Shown: piece after piece, positions 55,853 to 64,000 of the stretch
Layout of the letters: each line of letters begins with the position of its first letter
How positions within the stretch are numbered: the first letter of the stretch is position 1
NCBI RefSeq assembly: GCF_003573695.1
Contig: NC_039362.1
Coordinates: 114,245,120 to 114,309,119, forward strand
Direction of reading: 5' to 3'
Source: Papaver somniferum
Taxonomy: Eukaryota; Streptophyta; Magnoliopsida; Ranunculales; Papaveraceae
DNA length: 64,000 nucleotides
The notes under the pieces: model-generated
Told to the model about the DNA's origin: nothing
The model's database searches: none
Seen by the model: the letters and a program-made list of their open reading frames with translations, nothing else
Translations under genes and position numbers: made by a program

Positions 55853-56205
55853 CCATGCTACATTGATCCTTTTGGAATTCTGAAGGTTGGCGAAGTCGCA
55901 TATCGATTAGCTTTGCCACAACGGTTAATACACGTATATAACGTATTCTATGTATCTATACTACAGAGACACAACGCAGACCCATCTCATGCAATCAAGT
56001 GGGAAGACTTGCAGCCGAATGATGATATATTCCTTACGTGGGGAAACCATTATGGATTGTCGGTCTACGGAGGAACACGTCCTTAAGAGTAAAACCATTA
56101 GGTTGATGAAATTTGTATGGAGACATCACCCCCTAGAAGACTCAACTTAGGAGTTCGATCCTGACGTGCACAACTACCCGACGCTACTTAAAGGTAACCT
56201 TCTTA
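55853..56205 (+). pseudogene. gypsy integrase C-terminus / chromodomain-like relic
   Basis: The frame reads CYIDPFGILKVGEVAYRLAL, then VYNVFYVSILQRHNADPSHA and IKWEDLQPND, the usual C-terminal integrase block of chromovirus-type gypsy elements (GPFEIL...YRLALP...VHNVFHVS...). After a stop and frame change comes IRLMKFVWRHHPLEDST and YPTLLK, like the region after it (VKWSNHSDEEATWE...YPHLF, by recollection). The upstream part is on the other side of the hAT element (about 52,085-52,115). No other pol domain is found nearby. Confidence 0.7.
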
Positions 56206-57622
56206 CCTTCTTCGTTTATTTTTGAATTTGGGAACCAAATTCATTTTTAGAGGTTGATAGTTTTAGCGGAGAGTTAGAATTGTGTATTGTGCACGTGCAA
56301 TCCTAGAAGTGGATACGTATAACCATGGTGAGTGCTTAAATTTTTTGTGGGTGTTTATAAATAATTAGATCATCCCTTAGTAGTATTAGGGTGCTTGATT
56401 AGTAGAAGAATGTGAAAGTTCTGAAAACCTTCAGCATGGTTGACACGTAACTGGGCATGCGCTAAGAGGGTTTTTGTCTTGGTTTTTCAACACAAGGATA
56501 AACCTTTGCTAGAAGACATACTTCGTATTTTTCTTTGCTCCACCCGTACCTTCTTTTCTCCCCATTTCTACTGCTGCTTCACCACCACCACAAGCGAGGA
56601 AGAAGACTTCCGAAATGGAATACAAGGCGGAACCCATCATCCATTTTTGGATTGAAGGTTCGACCACGGTATAGGTAGGGGTTTCTTTCATTTTGAACTA
56701 TGGGTTCTGATGGTTTTAATGATTATTTGATTTACATTTCCCTATGATATTTCGTGATTGCTTTGAATCAATGAATGGGTATTCACAAATTTTGATTTAG
56801 TTTATTTTTGGTTAGTTTTGAAATTAACTCGTTTTGTCGTAGTTTCCGAGAGTGAATTTTGAATTTTCTTTCCATACCTATATTAATGTTTTATATGACT
56901 TGGTTCTAAAGTATGATCATTTACAGTATGGGTTGATTTTTGATTGAGTATGTAGAATGCTTATTAACCGAGAATTTAACAATCGTTGTCCCAAAATCGC
57001 TTTGATGATTTTGTAAACGGTATTAGTTTGAAATCTCATATTTTCTCTGTATTAATCTTTGCATGTTGAACCGCGTATAAATTTTGATTGTTATAAATAA
57101 GTTTATAAAGACTAGGCATATTGTTTCTGCCTACGATCGATTTTTATTTCCAAATTCAATTTCTGGACTGAGTTTCTAAACTGACCCTTTAACTGTTTGA
57201 GAAAATGACCCAATGAGCTTTAATATTTGAAAACTCCACCTACAACAAAAATTTGAAAGTTTTAACAAAATAATGAAACCAAAATGTACCAAGCACTTGC
57301 TTTACTGTTGTCTTGTTTCATGGATCGATGTTCATCGAGCATATAAACCCTTGTTAAGTAAACACCTGTTCATTTTTCTTTTGCTTGCCCTTTTTGTAAA
57401 TTCATACCTAAATGTTGATGTTTCATCTGGTCCCACTCCATGCTTAGTTTTCCTTTTTGATATGTGTCTTTGGTATGATCTTATTGATTGAATTTTTAAA
57501 TAAAAAGAGATAAACTTTATAGTTTCAATGTCACCTATATATACCAACTGTCACCTTTATAGAGATAAACATGGAATGCTGTTAACCCAGATACTTCTAA
57601 ATCTTCTCTTGACAATACTTAT
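56206..57622. other. Unassigned non-coding stretch
   Basis: AT-rich, no domain or long frame recognised. It may hold the 3' LTR of the gypsy relic that ends at 56,205, but I see no matching LTR or clear polypurine tract. Confidence 0.4.
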
Positions 57623-58228
57623 TCAACTAGTGTTGAATCTTTTCAGATATTCCTCCAGAGACTTTACCTTCTCAAGCGCAGCCGCAAGTTCAGTTTTCAA
57701 GGATTTTTCTTTGGTAAGAAACTGATGTTCTTTGTCCTTGAACCATTTACGTTGAGATTCATATCTTCCTTCAGTTTCGTCAAGCCTTTCTTTTAACACA
57801 CCGAGGTTACGAAGAAGATTATCGCATTCAGTTTTTTTTGAGCGAAACTCTTCTTCATGATCTTTAACGTTATATTGTAATAGTTTGTATCCACCATCAT
57901 AACCCTTGAAGAGTTTTCTGAATTTTCCGTTTTCTTGACAGAGAGGACCCATGAATTTTCTCAAAGAAGCAGTTGTCTTTGTTTCTTTTAATTCACGATT
58001 AAACAACATGATGTATTGAGAAACTTCCTCATCAACGCTCTGTTCTTCTTCTGAATCACTGTCATCTGAAAGATCATCCAACTGTTTATCAAGAGATTTT
58101 TTCTAGTTGAATGCAGATTTGGCAGAAGGAGACGAGGAGGAGTTTTTCTCAAAGGTTTCAAATCTCTGAAGCTTATCTGAATAACTCTGAACTGATGTTG
58201 CGTTATCAGAGATAGTACTCTTGTCCAT
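57623..58228 (-). pseudogene. gag fragment of copia-type element D (left copy)
   Basis: Begins MDKSTISDNATSVQSYSDKL just inside the primer-binding site, has an in-frame TAG at 58,105, then an acidic stretch (LSDDSDSEEEQSVDEE) and a long coiled coil (EEFRSKKTECDNLLRNLGVL...KTELAAALEKVKSLEEYLKR). It is truncated at about 57,623. The last 115 bp are near-identical to 63,885-64,000, the gag of the right copy. The remainder of this body is lost. Confidence 0.75.
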
Positions 58229-58280
58229 AGAGTCAGATCGCTACAAACACAGACTTATGAGGTCTTAAACGTGTTTGCCT

Positions 58281-58294
58281 GCTCTGATACCAAT
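58281..58294 (-). promoter_or_regulatory. Primer-binding site of element D (left copy)
   Basis: ATTGGTATCAGAGC on the minus strand next to the LTR edge at 58,295. Confidence 0.87.
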
Positions 58295-59401
58295 TGAAAA
58301 AGCGGGGTTCTAACAACACCACCCAATATTTCGCTTAACAATCTGTATGGACTAACTCCGAAATACTTTGCTAGATAATCAACTAGACAGTCACACTCAA
58401 TCTAGATAAAAGTATCTCAAGGAGTTAATATCTCTCTCTTGATTTGATTTTTACTCAAGCTAAAAACAATAGCGAGTCTTTATCAAATACAAGGAATACT
58501 TGGACGGTACCAAAGACCAATGTCCAAGGATAATTCAATATCAATCAACAACCAAAGGTTGATTTCCAATTGATGATCACGAACGCACAACCTGTATTAT
58601 TTCAATTATATAAAATATAATGCAGAAAAGAAATAACACAGACACCAGAAATTTTGTTAACGAGCAAACCGCAAATGCAGAAAAACCCCGGACCTAGTCC
58701 AGATTGAATACACACTGTATTAAGCCGCTACACACACTAGCCTACTGCAAGCTAACTTCGGACTGGACTATAGTTGAACCCCAATCAGTCTCCCATCGAT
58801 CCAAGGTACAGTCGTACTCCTACGCCTCTGATCCCAGCAGGATACTGCGCACTTGATTCCCTTAGCTGATCTCACCCACAACCAAGAGTTGCTGCAACCA
58901 AAAATCACAGACTTGATAATAAACAGATCTGTCTCACACAGAAAAGTCTATCAAAGAATAAATCTGTCTCCCACCCTAGGTTTTGTTCCGTCTTTTGATA
59001 TAAAATCAAGGTGAACAGGAACTAATTGATAATCCGGTCTTATATTCCCAAAGAACAACCTAGATTAATCAATCACATCTATACAATACTTCCTGACTAC
59101 ACAAGAGGATTGTCTAGGAATCACAAACAATGAGACGAAGATGTTTGTGACTTCTTTATCTTGCCTATCAGAGAACTCTCACGATATCAAGCCAATCAAT
59201 CGATTTCACTCGTATGATAGAAGATGCATGATCAGATCACACAACTACGATAAAGTAGTATCGGTCTGGATTCACAATCCCAATGAAGTCTTTAAGTCGT
59301 TAACCTGATTTTAGAGAAGAAACTCAAAGGTTAATGGAGATCGACTCTAGCGGGCGCACACAGACGTTTGGGTATTAGTTTTGCACAATGCTAGATGTCT
59401 C

Positions 59402-59412
59402 CTTTATATAGC
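59402..59412 (-). promoter_or_regulatory. TATA core in LTR D
   Basis: GGCTATATAAAGGAGACATC on the minus strand, at the place equivalent to the TATA of P and A. Confidence 0.55.
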
Positions 59413-59867
59413 CTTCAAATCAGGGTTTTGCATTAGTTACAAAGCAATCCTTATTCACCGTTAGATGAAAACCTGATTTAGATTCAAGCTAATATTTCTC
59501 AACCGTTAGATCGAAGTCACACACATTTGGTTAGACGTTTACTGGGTTCGTAAAAACCATGCCCAAACGTGTACGTGTATGTTGGTTCAACATAGTAACC
59601 CAAAAGGTTAACCATATGAGCATTTCATATTAACTTTGTTCTTCTTCACCATAACTAGTTCAATCGACTCAAATGAACTAGTTAAAGAGTTGTTCAATTG
59701 GTATGAGATCTTATGTAACTACACAAGACACAATTGAAACAAAGATGATTCGATTCGATTGAATCGGCTCATGAACATTATAGCCACGGTTTGCATAAAA
59801 CATTCCTTAGTAATTTAATGTTTCATGTTCAGAGCACATCTTGAGATCATAACCTCTTAAGTTCACA

Positions 59868-60085
59868 AACAAGTTCGCGGACTTAAGTTAATCGGTTGAG
59901 TTTTCCAAACTCAGCAGAAATTCTCGGAAAGAGAACTTCCGCCAGTTCGCGGACTTAGCACACAAACGAGTTTTGGAAAATCCAGCAGAAATTATCGGCC
60001 GAGAACTTCCGACAGTTCGCGAACTTGGCAAGCCAATTCCACAATCCTCCCGATTTCTCTTGATAAACAAAGTTCGAAAACTTCG
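59868..60085 (-). repeat. Cluster of AGTTCGCGGACTT-type repeats in LTR D
   Basis: AGTTCGCGGACTTA at 59,872 and 59,944, AGTTCGCGAACTTGG at 60,014, AGTTCGAAAACTTCGG at 60,070. Two larger units (about 62 bp, with CAGCAGAAATT-TCGG-GAGAACTTCC) are tandem at 59,900-60,020. Confidence 0.75.
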
Positions 60086-60647
60086 GTTCAAGGAATACAT
60101 GGTTATGTAATCTAAACTCTCATTTCAATCATTGAGACATTCTCAGAGGACGCTATGTAGCCGTTATTCACAGACCGATTCACGTCAGAGCAATTCTCAA
60201 AGTGATTGAAACTTTTCACGACTTTCGTCACTAGGTGAAGATAAACTTGATCAAAGCGAAACGTTTTACCAACACACGATTTCGAGATAAAAGATAAGCA
60301 ATGAATGCTCAGCTCGAAATGTCAAATGTGTATGATCTAGTTTATATAGCATAAGACTTTTGTCTCATAAGAAGTAGGAGATAGAAGAGATAGACTTTTG
60401 AGTGATAGATAAGTTCAAGTCTCCACATACCTTTTTGTTGATGAAGTTCCACGGTTCCTTGTATAGATCTTCATCGTTGTATGATGAATCGCCATAAAGT
60501 CCTTGAGCTCAACTACACTTTTCTATCCTAGTCCGAGACTTAGCTATGTAGGCTAGAAATCAAGAATTATAGTTTTGATCACTAACATTGAGAAACATGC
60601 TTGAGATAGCAACGCATGCGAGGTTGACCGAGCTATGCTCTAACAAT

Positions 60648-61297
60648 CTCCCCCTTTGTCAATTTTAGTGACAAAACTATTAATACATATGGAATACAAA
60701 AAAGATAAACTTTAGTGGCTCCTATTCCATAGTCTAATCTTCAACGTTCCTTGAAATCTTCGTCCTTTCAAGTACTCCAATGATCCCAAAGGTTGTAAGT
60801 TTAGCACCATCGTTGTTGAAGATCCGTAGCTATAACAATGAGAGAAATCGAGATTCTCGATCATTATTATACAGTGTCATAGTATTATTATATAACATCA
60901 AAGTCCAATTATATCACGACTTTAACGATAATACTACGGTGATATGTTTTACTCCCCCTTAGTCAATACTCCATCTCGATCATGGAAACCACTCCCCATT
61001 ACACAATGATCCGAAAACCATATGTATTTGTAGTGTGAACTACAATATTTCTCCCCCTTTTTGTCAATAAAATTGGCAAAGGTACAAGAATGGGATCATA
61101 ATGAAATTTCCACAAGAGACATTTCATGAACAAAATAAAAATACATACCAACTTAATTTAGATGCAATCTAATAGCCGAAGCTAACAACATTCATCAAGG
61201 AGTTTTAAGATACAAGATAACCCCTATAAAATTCCACAGCCGTACTCCCCGCAAGATATTACCATTAAGCACAAGTTCAAAAAAAACTCTCCCCCAT
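60648..61297 (-). promoter_or_regulatory. Array of five polypurine tracts, element D
   Basis: Reverse-strand tracts at 60,648, 60,952, 60,992 (one C shorter), 61,051 and 61,289; spacings of about 303, 40, 60 and 240 bp match those in element P (314, 38, 63, 242). Confidence 0.8.
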
Positions 61298-62522
61298 TTG
61301 ATGTCATTCCCGGGAGAACAACAAGAGCGACCTTAATTTCAAAAGAAAAGAAAGATTTTTTATTGGACACCAAAAACCATAGGAATGATTTTCTATATCC
61401 AAATCTCAACCAAATTAACCACAAGTAAATCCATGATTAATTCAATTGGAATACGCAACTAAATCAAACCACAAAAGTGATCAATTTAATTGAAAGTGCT
61501 CAACATAAGTAAACTCATGGAGCTACGACTAAGTCAATCATATGGAGATGACTAACTTAACCGTTCAAATACTCAACATAAGGAAAACCTTACGGAATAT
61601 ATGACTACATTAACCAAAGAACATGATAGTGTAACCTTTCATATACTCAACACAAGAACTTGTGGAATATATGAAAACTCAACTAGATTAATTACAAGAG
61701 AACCTATGATTAATCTAATTGGAATACAAACAACCAAACTAATCACCGAAGTAATTAATTTAATTATTTTGGGATCAACATAAGAGAACTTATGGAACCC
61801 CGACTAAGTTCATCATAGAATATGACAACCTTAACTGTACATGTACTCAACATAAGAAAGAAGACTTATGGAGTACTAACTAAATAACCAAACTAGTTGA
61901 TTAATTTAGTTCCTAATGCTCGACATATAGCATCTTATGGAACAACCAACAAAGCCAAGGTAAATCGACTTAGTTGTAAGGTGCTCAACATAAGACACAC
62001 AATGGAGCCTTCACGGTAAAACATAATAAAATGGATCAATGAAGATCAATACCGTGGATAACATACAAGGATCTATTATATTTTCCATCATAATGACATA
62101 ATAGACTTTATCCTTGTTGAACAAAAGATTTTATCCTATTTTCCATCAAATACATGACTGCATAGGCATAACTTTTGTATATGTCGAAAGTCCGTTCGTC
62201 CTTTCATCAATACGAATACCGATTCATGAACGACTTTACTTTTGACTGCAATATGGGACCTTCAAGTTCACGGACGTAAAAAATACATATCCCATAAAAA
62301 TATTGCAATATCACAAACCATTAAAATACTGCAATAAACATCATCCTCCAAATATTTTTATAATTTAATACCAATAAACCTAAAAAATAACATAAGAAGA
62401 TGAAAACAAAAATAGCTATGTGTAATCACAACCATCGCTATTCAAAGCACTAATTATTCTTCAAACTAATCCAAAAAGAAGACATACTAGGCAAAAAACT
62501 AGAACCAAGATAAGACGAAAAG
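61298..62522 (-). other. Conserved 3' non-coding domain of element D
   Basis: Homologous to 8,392-9,062 of P in reverse. No gene. It contains the hairpin array at 61,499-62,012 and, near 62,280, the TTACGTCCGTGAAC block shared with P. Confidence 0.65.
61499..62012. repeat. Hairpin array, about 72-bp period, seven units
   Basis: Units of the form CTCAACATAAG-N4-10-CTTATGGA begin near 61,499, 61,570, 61,646, 61,774, 61,846, 61,918 and 61,985. The arms CATAAG and CTTATG are complementary, so each can form a stem. Steps are 71, 76, 128, 72, 72 and 67 bp. The stretches between share ACTAAGT/AATTAAT words. Element P has one unit (about 8,886-8,915). Confidence 0.8.
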
Positions 62523-62783
62523 CTAAATCCTGTCTGCAACCAGGGATTGAACAAGAACGAGTTCCTCAGTTTCCTTCCTTAGTTCGTCTTTTAGGTAGTC
62601 TAGATTCCGTGTTGCGATACCAAGTTGTTCGCGAACGACCTTAAAGTCTGCGAGAAGATTTCCTACCAGTTGTGAAGAAATCTGAACTGGCAGTTTGTCT
62701 TCGTTTTCATGATCAAGGGCATGAAAGCATGAGATATCAATAGGACATAGCACAACATCATCACCCTTGTTGCTTCCCTCCAT
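62523..62783 (-). CDS. Small coiled-coil ORF of element D (env-like position)
   Basis: ATG-started, 86 codons, intact. The first 35 residues are mixed and acidic (DDVVLCPIDISCFHALDHEN); residues about 38-80 form a likely coiled coil (LVGNLLADFKVVREQLGIAT, LDYLKDELRKETEELVLVQS). It lies between gag and the non-coding domain, as does the ORF at 8,140-8,391 in element P. No named family recognised. Expression is untested. Confidence 0.5.
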   Translation of the reverse strand: MEGSNKGDDVVLCPIDISCFHALDHENEDKLPVQISSQLVGNLLADFKVVREQLGIATRNLDYLKDELRKETEELVLVQSLVADRI

Positions 62784-63084
62784 TGTGCACCAAAAAGACT
62801 TTTAGAAAATATTTTTTCACCTTTGGAACACAATATATATAAGGAATTCCATCAAACCCTAGGAAACATGACGTTCGTGAGGGTTGGTGCATGTACTAGA
62901 GAAACGGGCCTATGATAGACCAGGAAGCCCAAAATAAAAGACATGGATGTTGAGGAGCAAACGGAATAAAGTAACAACGAATGCAGTACAATCCTGACAG
63001 CTTTCTCAAGACGAAAAATCCTGAGAATCAAGAGCATCCCTTTTTAACAGGACAAAAATTAAAAAGAGATGCAACATGAACATG
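62784..63084 (-). other. Spacer between gag and small ORF in element D
   Basis: No gene seen. In a complete copia element the polymerase genes would lie here, but only 301 bp are present. So pol is absent, not merely decayed. Confidence 0.6.
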
Positions 63085-64000
63085 TCAGGGTGTAATAAGA
63101 TGAGCATCTTGCTCATCATTGTTTACTTCTTCTTTTTCCTTTTCATCGGTATTTAACAAACTACCTGGTTTAGTTGAAGAAGTATTATCAAGAGAAGATT
63201 TAGAAGTACCCGGGTTAACAGCATTCCATGTTTTCTTGATATTCCGTCTTAGTCTGTTTATGTGAATCTTCAGATCAGATACTCGATTGTTGACATGTAA
63301 GAAGTCTGAATTGGAAGTCTTGGATTCACAGTCCTTTTTGAGAGAATTAGAGGAACCTGACCTTTTCTTCCTTATGTTCATTTTTCTATTTTCAGACTGA
63401 TTTAACAGATCCGTTAGACTTTTGCCATTCTTTTTTCTTCCTTTGTAGAAATCCTTCGAAGGAACATGGCAAGGATCAACTTTATCACACTTCATCCCTT
63501 GATAGCGAAAGTATTTGATTCTGCCAATCTGTGATACATGTTTAACAACTTCTTTAGACATCCATGTAAGAATGTTACGAAGTTTTTCATTCCTTTTCCG
63601 AAGACGACACCTTTGCTCAGAGTGTCCTTTGTTCCCGCAGAAATAGCAGTGAAAGGATTTATATTCAGTGGTTCTCTTACTAGAAGACTTTGTTGGAGTA
63701 GAATCCTTGTTCTTGCAAGATGACACAGGTCTTTCACATGAAGAATTATTAACAGCTCTAAAAAAGTTGATCTTACCTGTGCTTGGAATATCTATACCTC
63801 TATAGCCAAAACCACGTGTATCACGATGTTCTTTACATGCTCCAAGCATAGATGATAGCTTTGTAGACCTAGTGTTGAATCTCTTCAGATCTTCCTCCAG
63901 AGACTTTACCTTCTCAAGCGCAGCCGCAAGTTCAGTTTTCAAGGATTTTTCTTTGGTAAGAAACTGATGTTCTTTGTCCTTTAACCATTTACGCTGAGAT
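63085..64000 (-). CDS. gag of element D (right copy), partial
   Basis: The frame is open from the right window edge to a stop at 63,085. Its first residues (SQRKWLKDKEHQFLTKEKSL) continue the coiled coil also seen at 57,64x. Then come a Ser/Lys-rich linker, a CCHC zinc knuckle CYFCGNKGHSEQRC (about 63,610-63,652), a very basic region (KKRSGSSNSLKKD), and an acidic end DEKEKEEVNNDEQD. It is the only gag in the window without a stop in the visible part. Gag forms the particle and binds element RNA. The start lies beyond 64,000. Confidence 0.8.
   Translation of the reverse strand, partial: SQRKWLKDKEHQFLTKEKSLKTELAAALEKVKSLEEDLKRFNTRSTKLSSMLGACKEHRDTRGFGYRGIDIPSTGKINFFRAVNNSSCERPVSSCKNKDSTPTKSSSKRTTEYKSFHCYFCGNKGHSEQRCRLRKRNEKLRNILTWMSKEVVKHVSQIGRIKYFRYQGMKCDKVDPCHVPSKDFYKGRKKNGKSLTDLLNQSENRKMNIRKKRSGSSNSLKKDCESKTSNSDFLHVNNRVSDLKIHINRLRRNIKKTWNAVNPGTSKSSLDNTSSTKPGSLLNTDEKEKEEVNNDEQDAHLITP

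Larger units (their letters stand above)
58295..60645 (-). mobile_element. LTR D of copia-type family
   Basis: 2,351 bp. On the minus strand it starts TGTTAGAGCATAGCTCGG and ends CCCCGCTTTTTCA. A polypurine tract lies upstream (60,646-60,657) and a primer-binding site downstream, so it serves as 3' LTR for the right body and 5' LTR for the left body. It contains TATA (59,402-59,412) and a short-repeat cluster (59,868-60,080). Confidence 0.9.

Noticed and set aside
56206..57622. Host gene in the non-coding stretch right of the hAT element
   Set aside because: Small frames only, no conserved motif, no convincing exon structure.
61499..62012. CRISPR-like array of regularly spaced repeats
   Set aside because: The sequence is plant nuclear retroelement DNA, the repeats are degenerate hairpins and the stretches between them are related to each other rather than unique spacers.

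Overview
The window is plant nuclear DNA, from a dicot. It is AT-rich and consists almost entirely of transposable elements nested inside one another. I see no intact host gene. Diagnostic features are plant LINEs whose ORF2 ends in RNase H, LTR retrotransposons with an initiator-Met-tRNA primer-binding site, Athila-type Ty3/gypsy LTRs and a hAT transposon. A poppy-like (basal eudicot) source is a guess from general resemblance of the LTRs; nothing here proves a species.

Layout. (1) 1-20,290: a three-level nest of one Ty1/copia family that looks Sirevirus-like. Minus-strand element C (13,128-20,290) was entered by minus-strand element A (its LTR runs 1,976-13,127; its body runs off the left edge). 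A's LTR was then entered by a complete plus-strand element P (3,604-12,224, target duplication AAAGT). A short poly(A)-ended retroposon sits in C near 15.2-16.1 kb. (2) 20,321-30,370: a plus-strand Athila-type LTR, split by a terminal-inverted-repeat DNA element (about 20,840-28,571). That element carries proline-rich reading frames, a palindrome array and a tRNA-Trp-like relic, and was itself entered by a minus-strand LINE (22,035-27,859) with a 16-bp target duplication. (3) 30,371-45,651: minus-strand Athila-type material: a short element without pol (LTR 30,371-32,789, 304-codon acidic ORF, LTR 35,859-36,778), then a 3.6-kb LTR with gypsy RNase H/integrase remains, then a third, divergent LTR. 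(4) 45,740-51,459: a second LINE, plus strand. (5) 52,116-55,844: a hAT element with an 8-bp duplication, inserted in the reading frame of a gypsy integrase relic. (6) 57,623-64,000: more of the copia family on the minus strand, with one LTR that has a polypurine tract on one side and a primer-binding site on the other, meaning two element bodies share it.

Biology. Nearly every coding region is broken by stops or frameshifts. The exceptions are small: the partial gag at the right edge, two short coiled-coil ORFs and the 304-codon ORF. The copia-family members visible here have gag, a small coiled-coil or env-like ORF, and a long conserved 3' non-coding domain with five polypurine tracts, but no polymerase, so they must have relied on enzymes from another element. 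The most interesting structures are non-coding: the five-tract array, the LTR clusters of short CG-containing repeats, a roughly 72-bp-period hairpin array (61,499-62,012), and a 23-bp palindrome array interrupted by a tRNA-Trp-like sequence (21,194-21,650).
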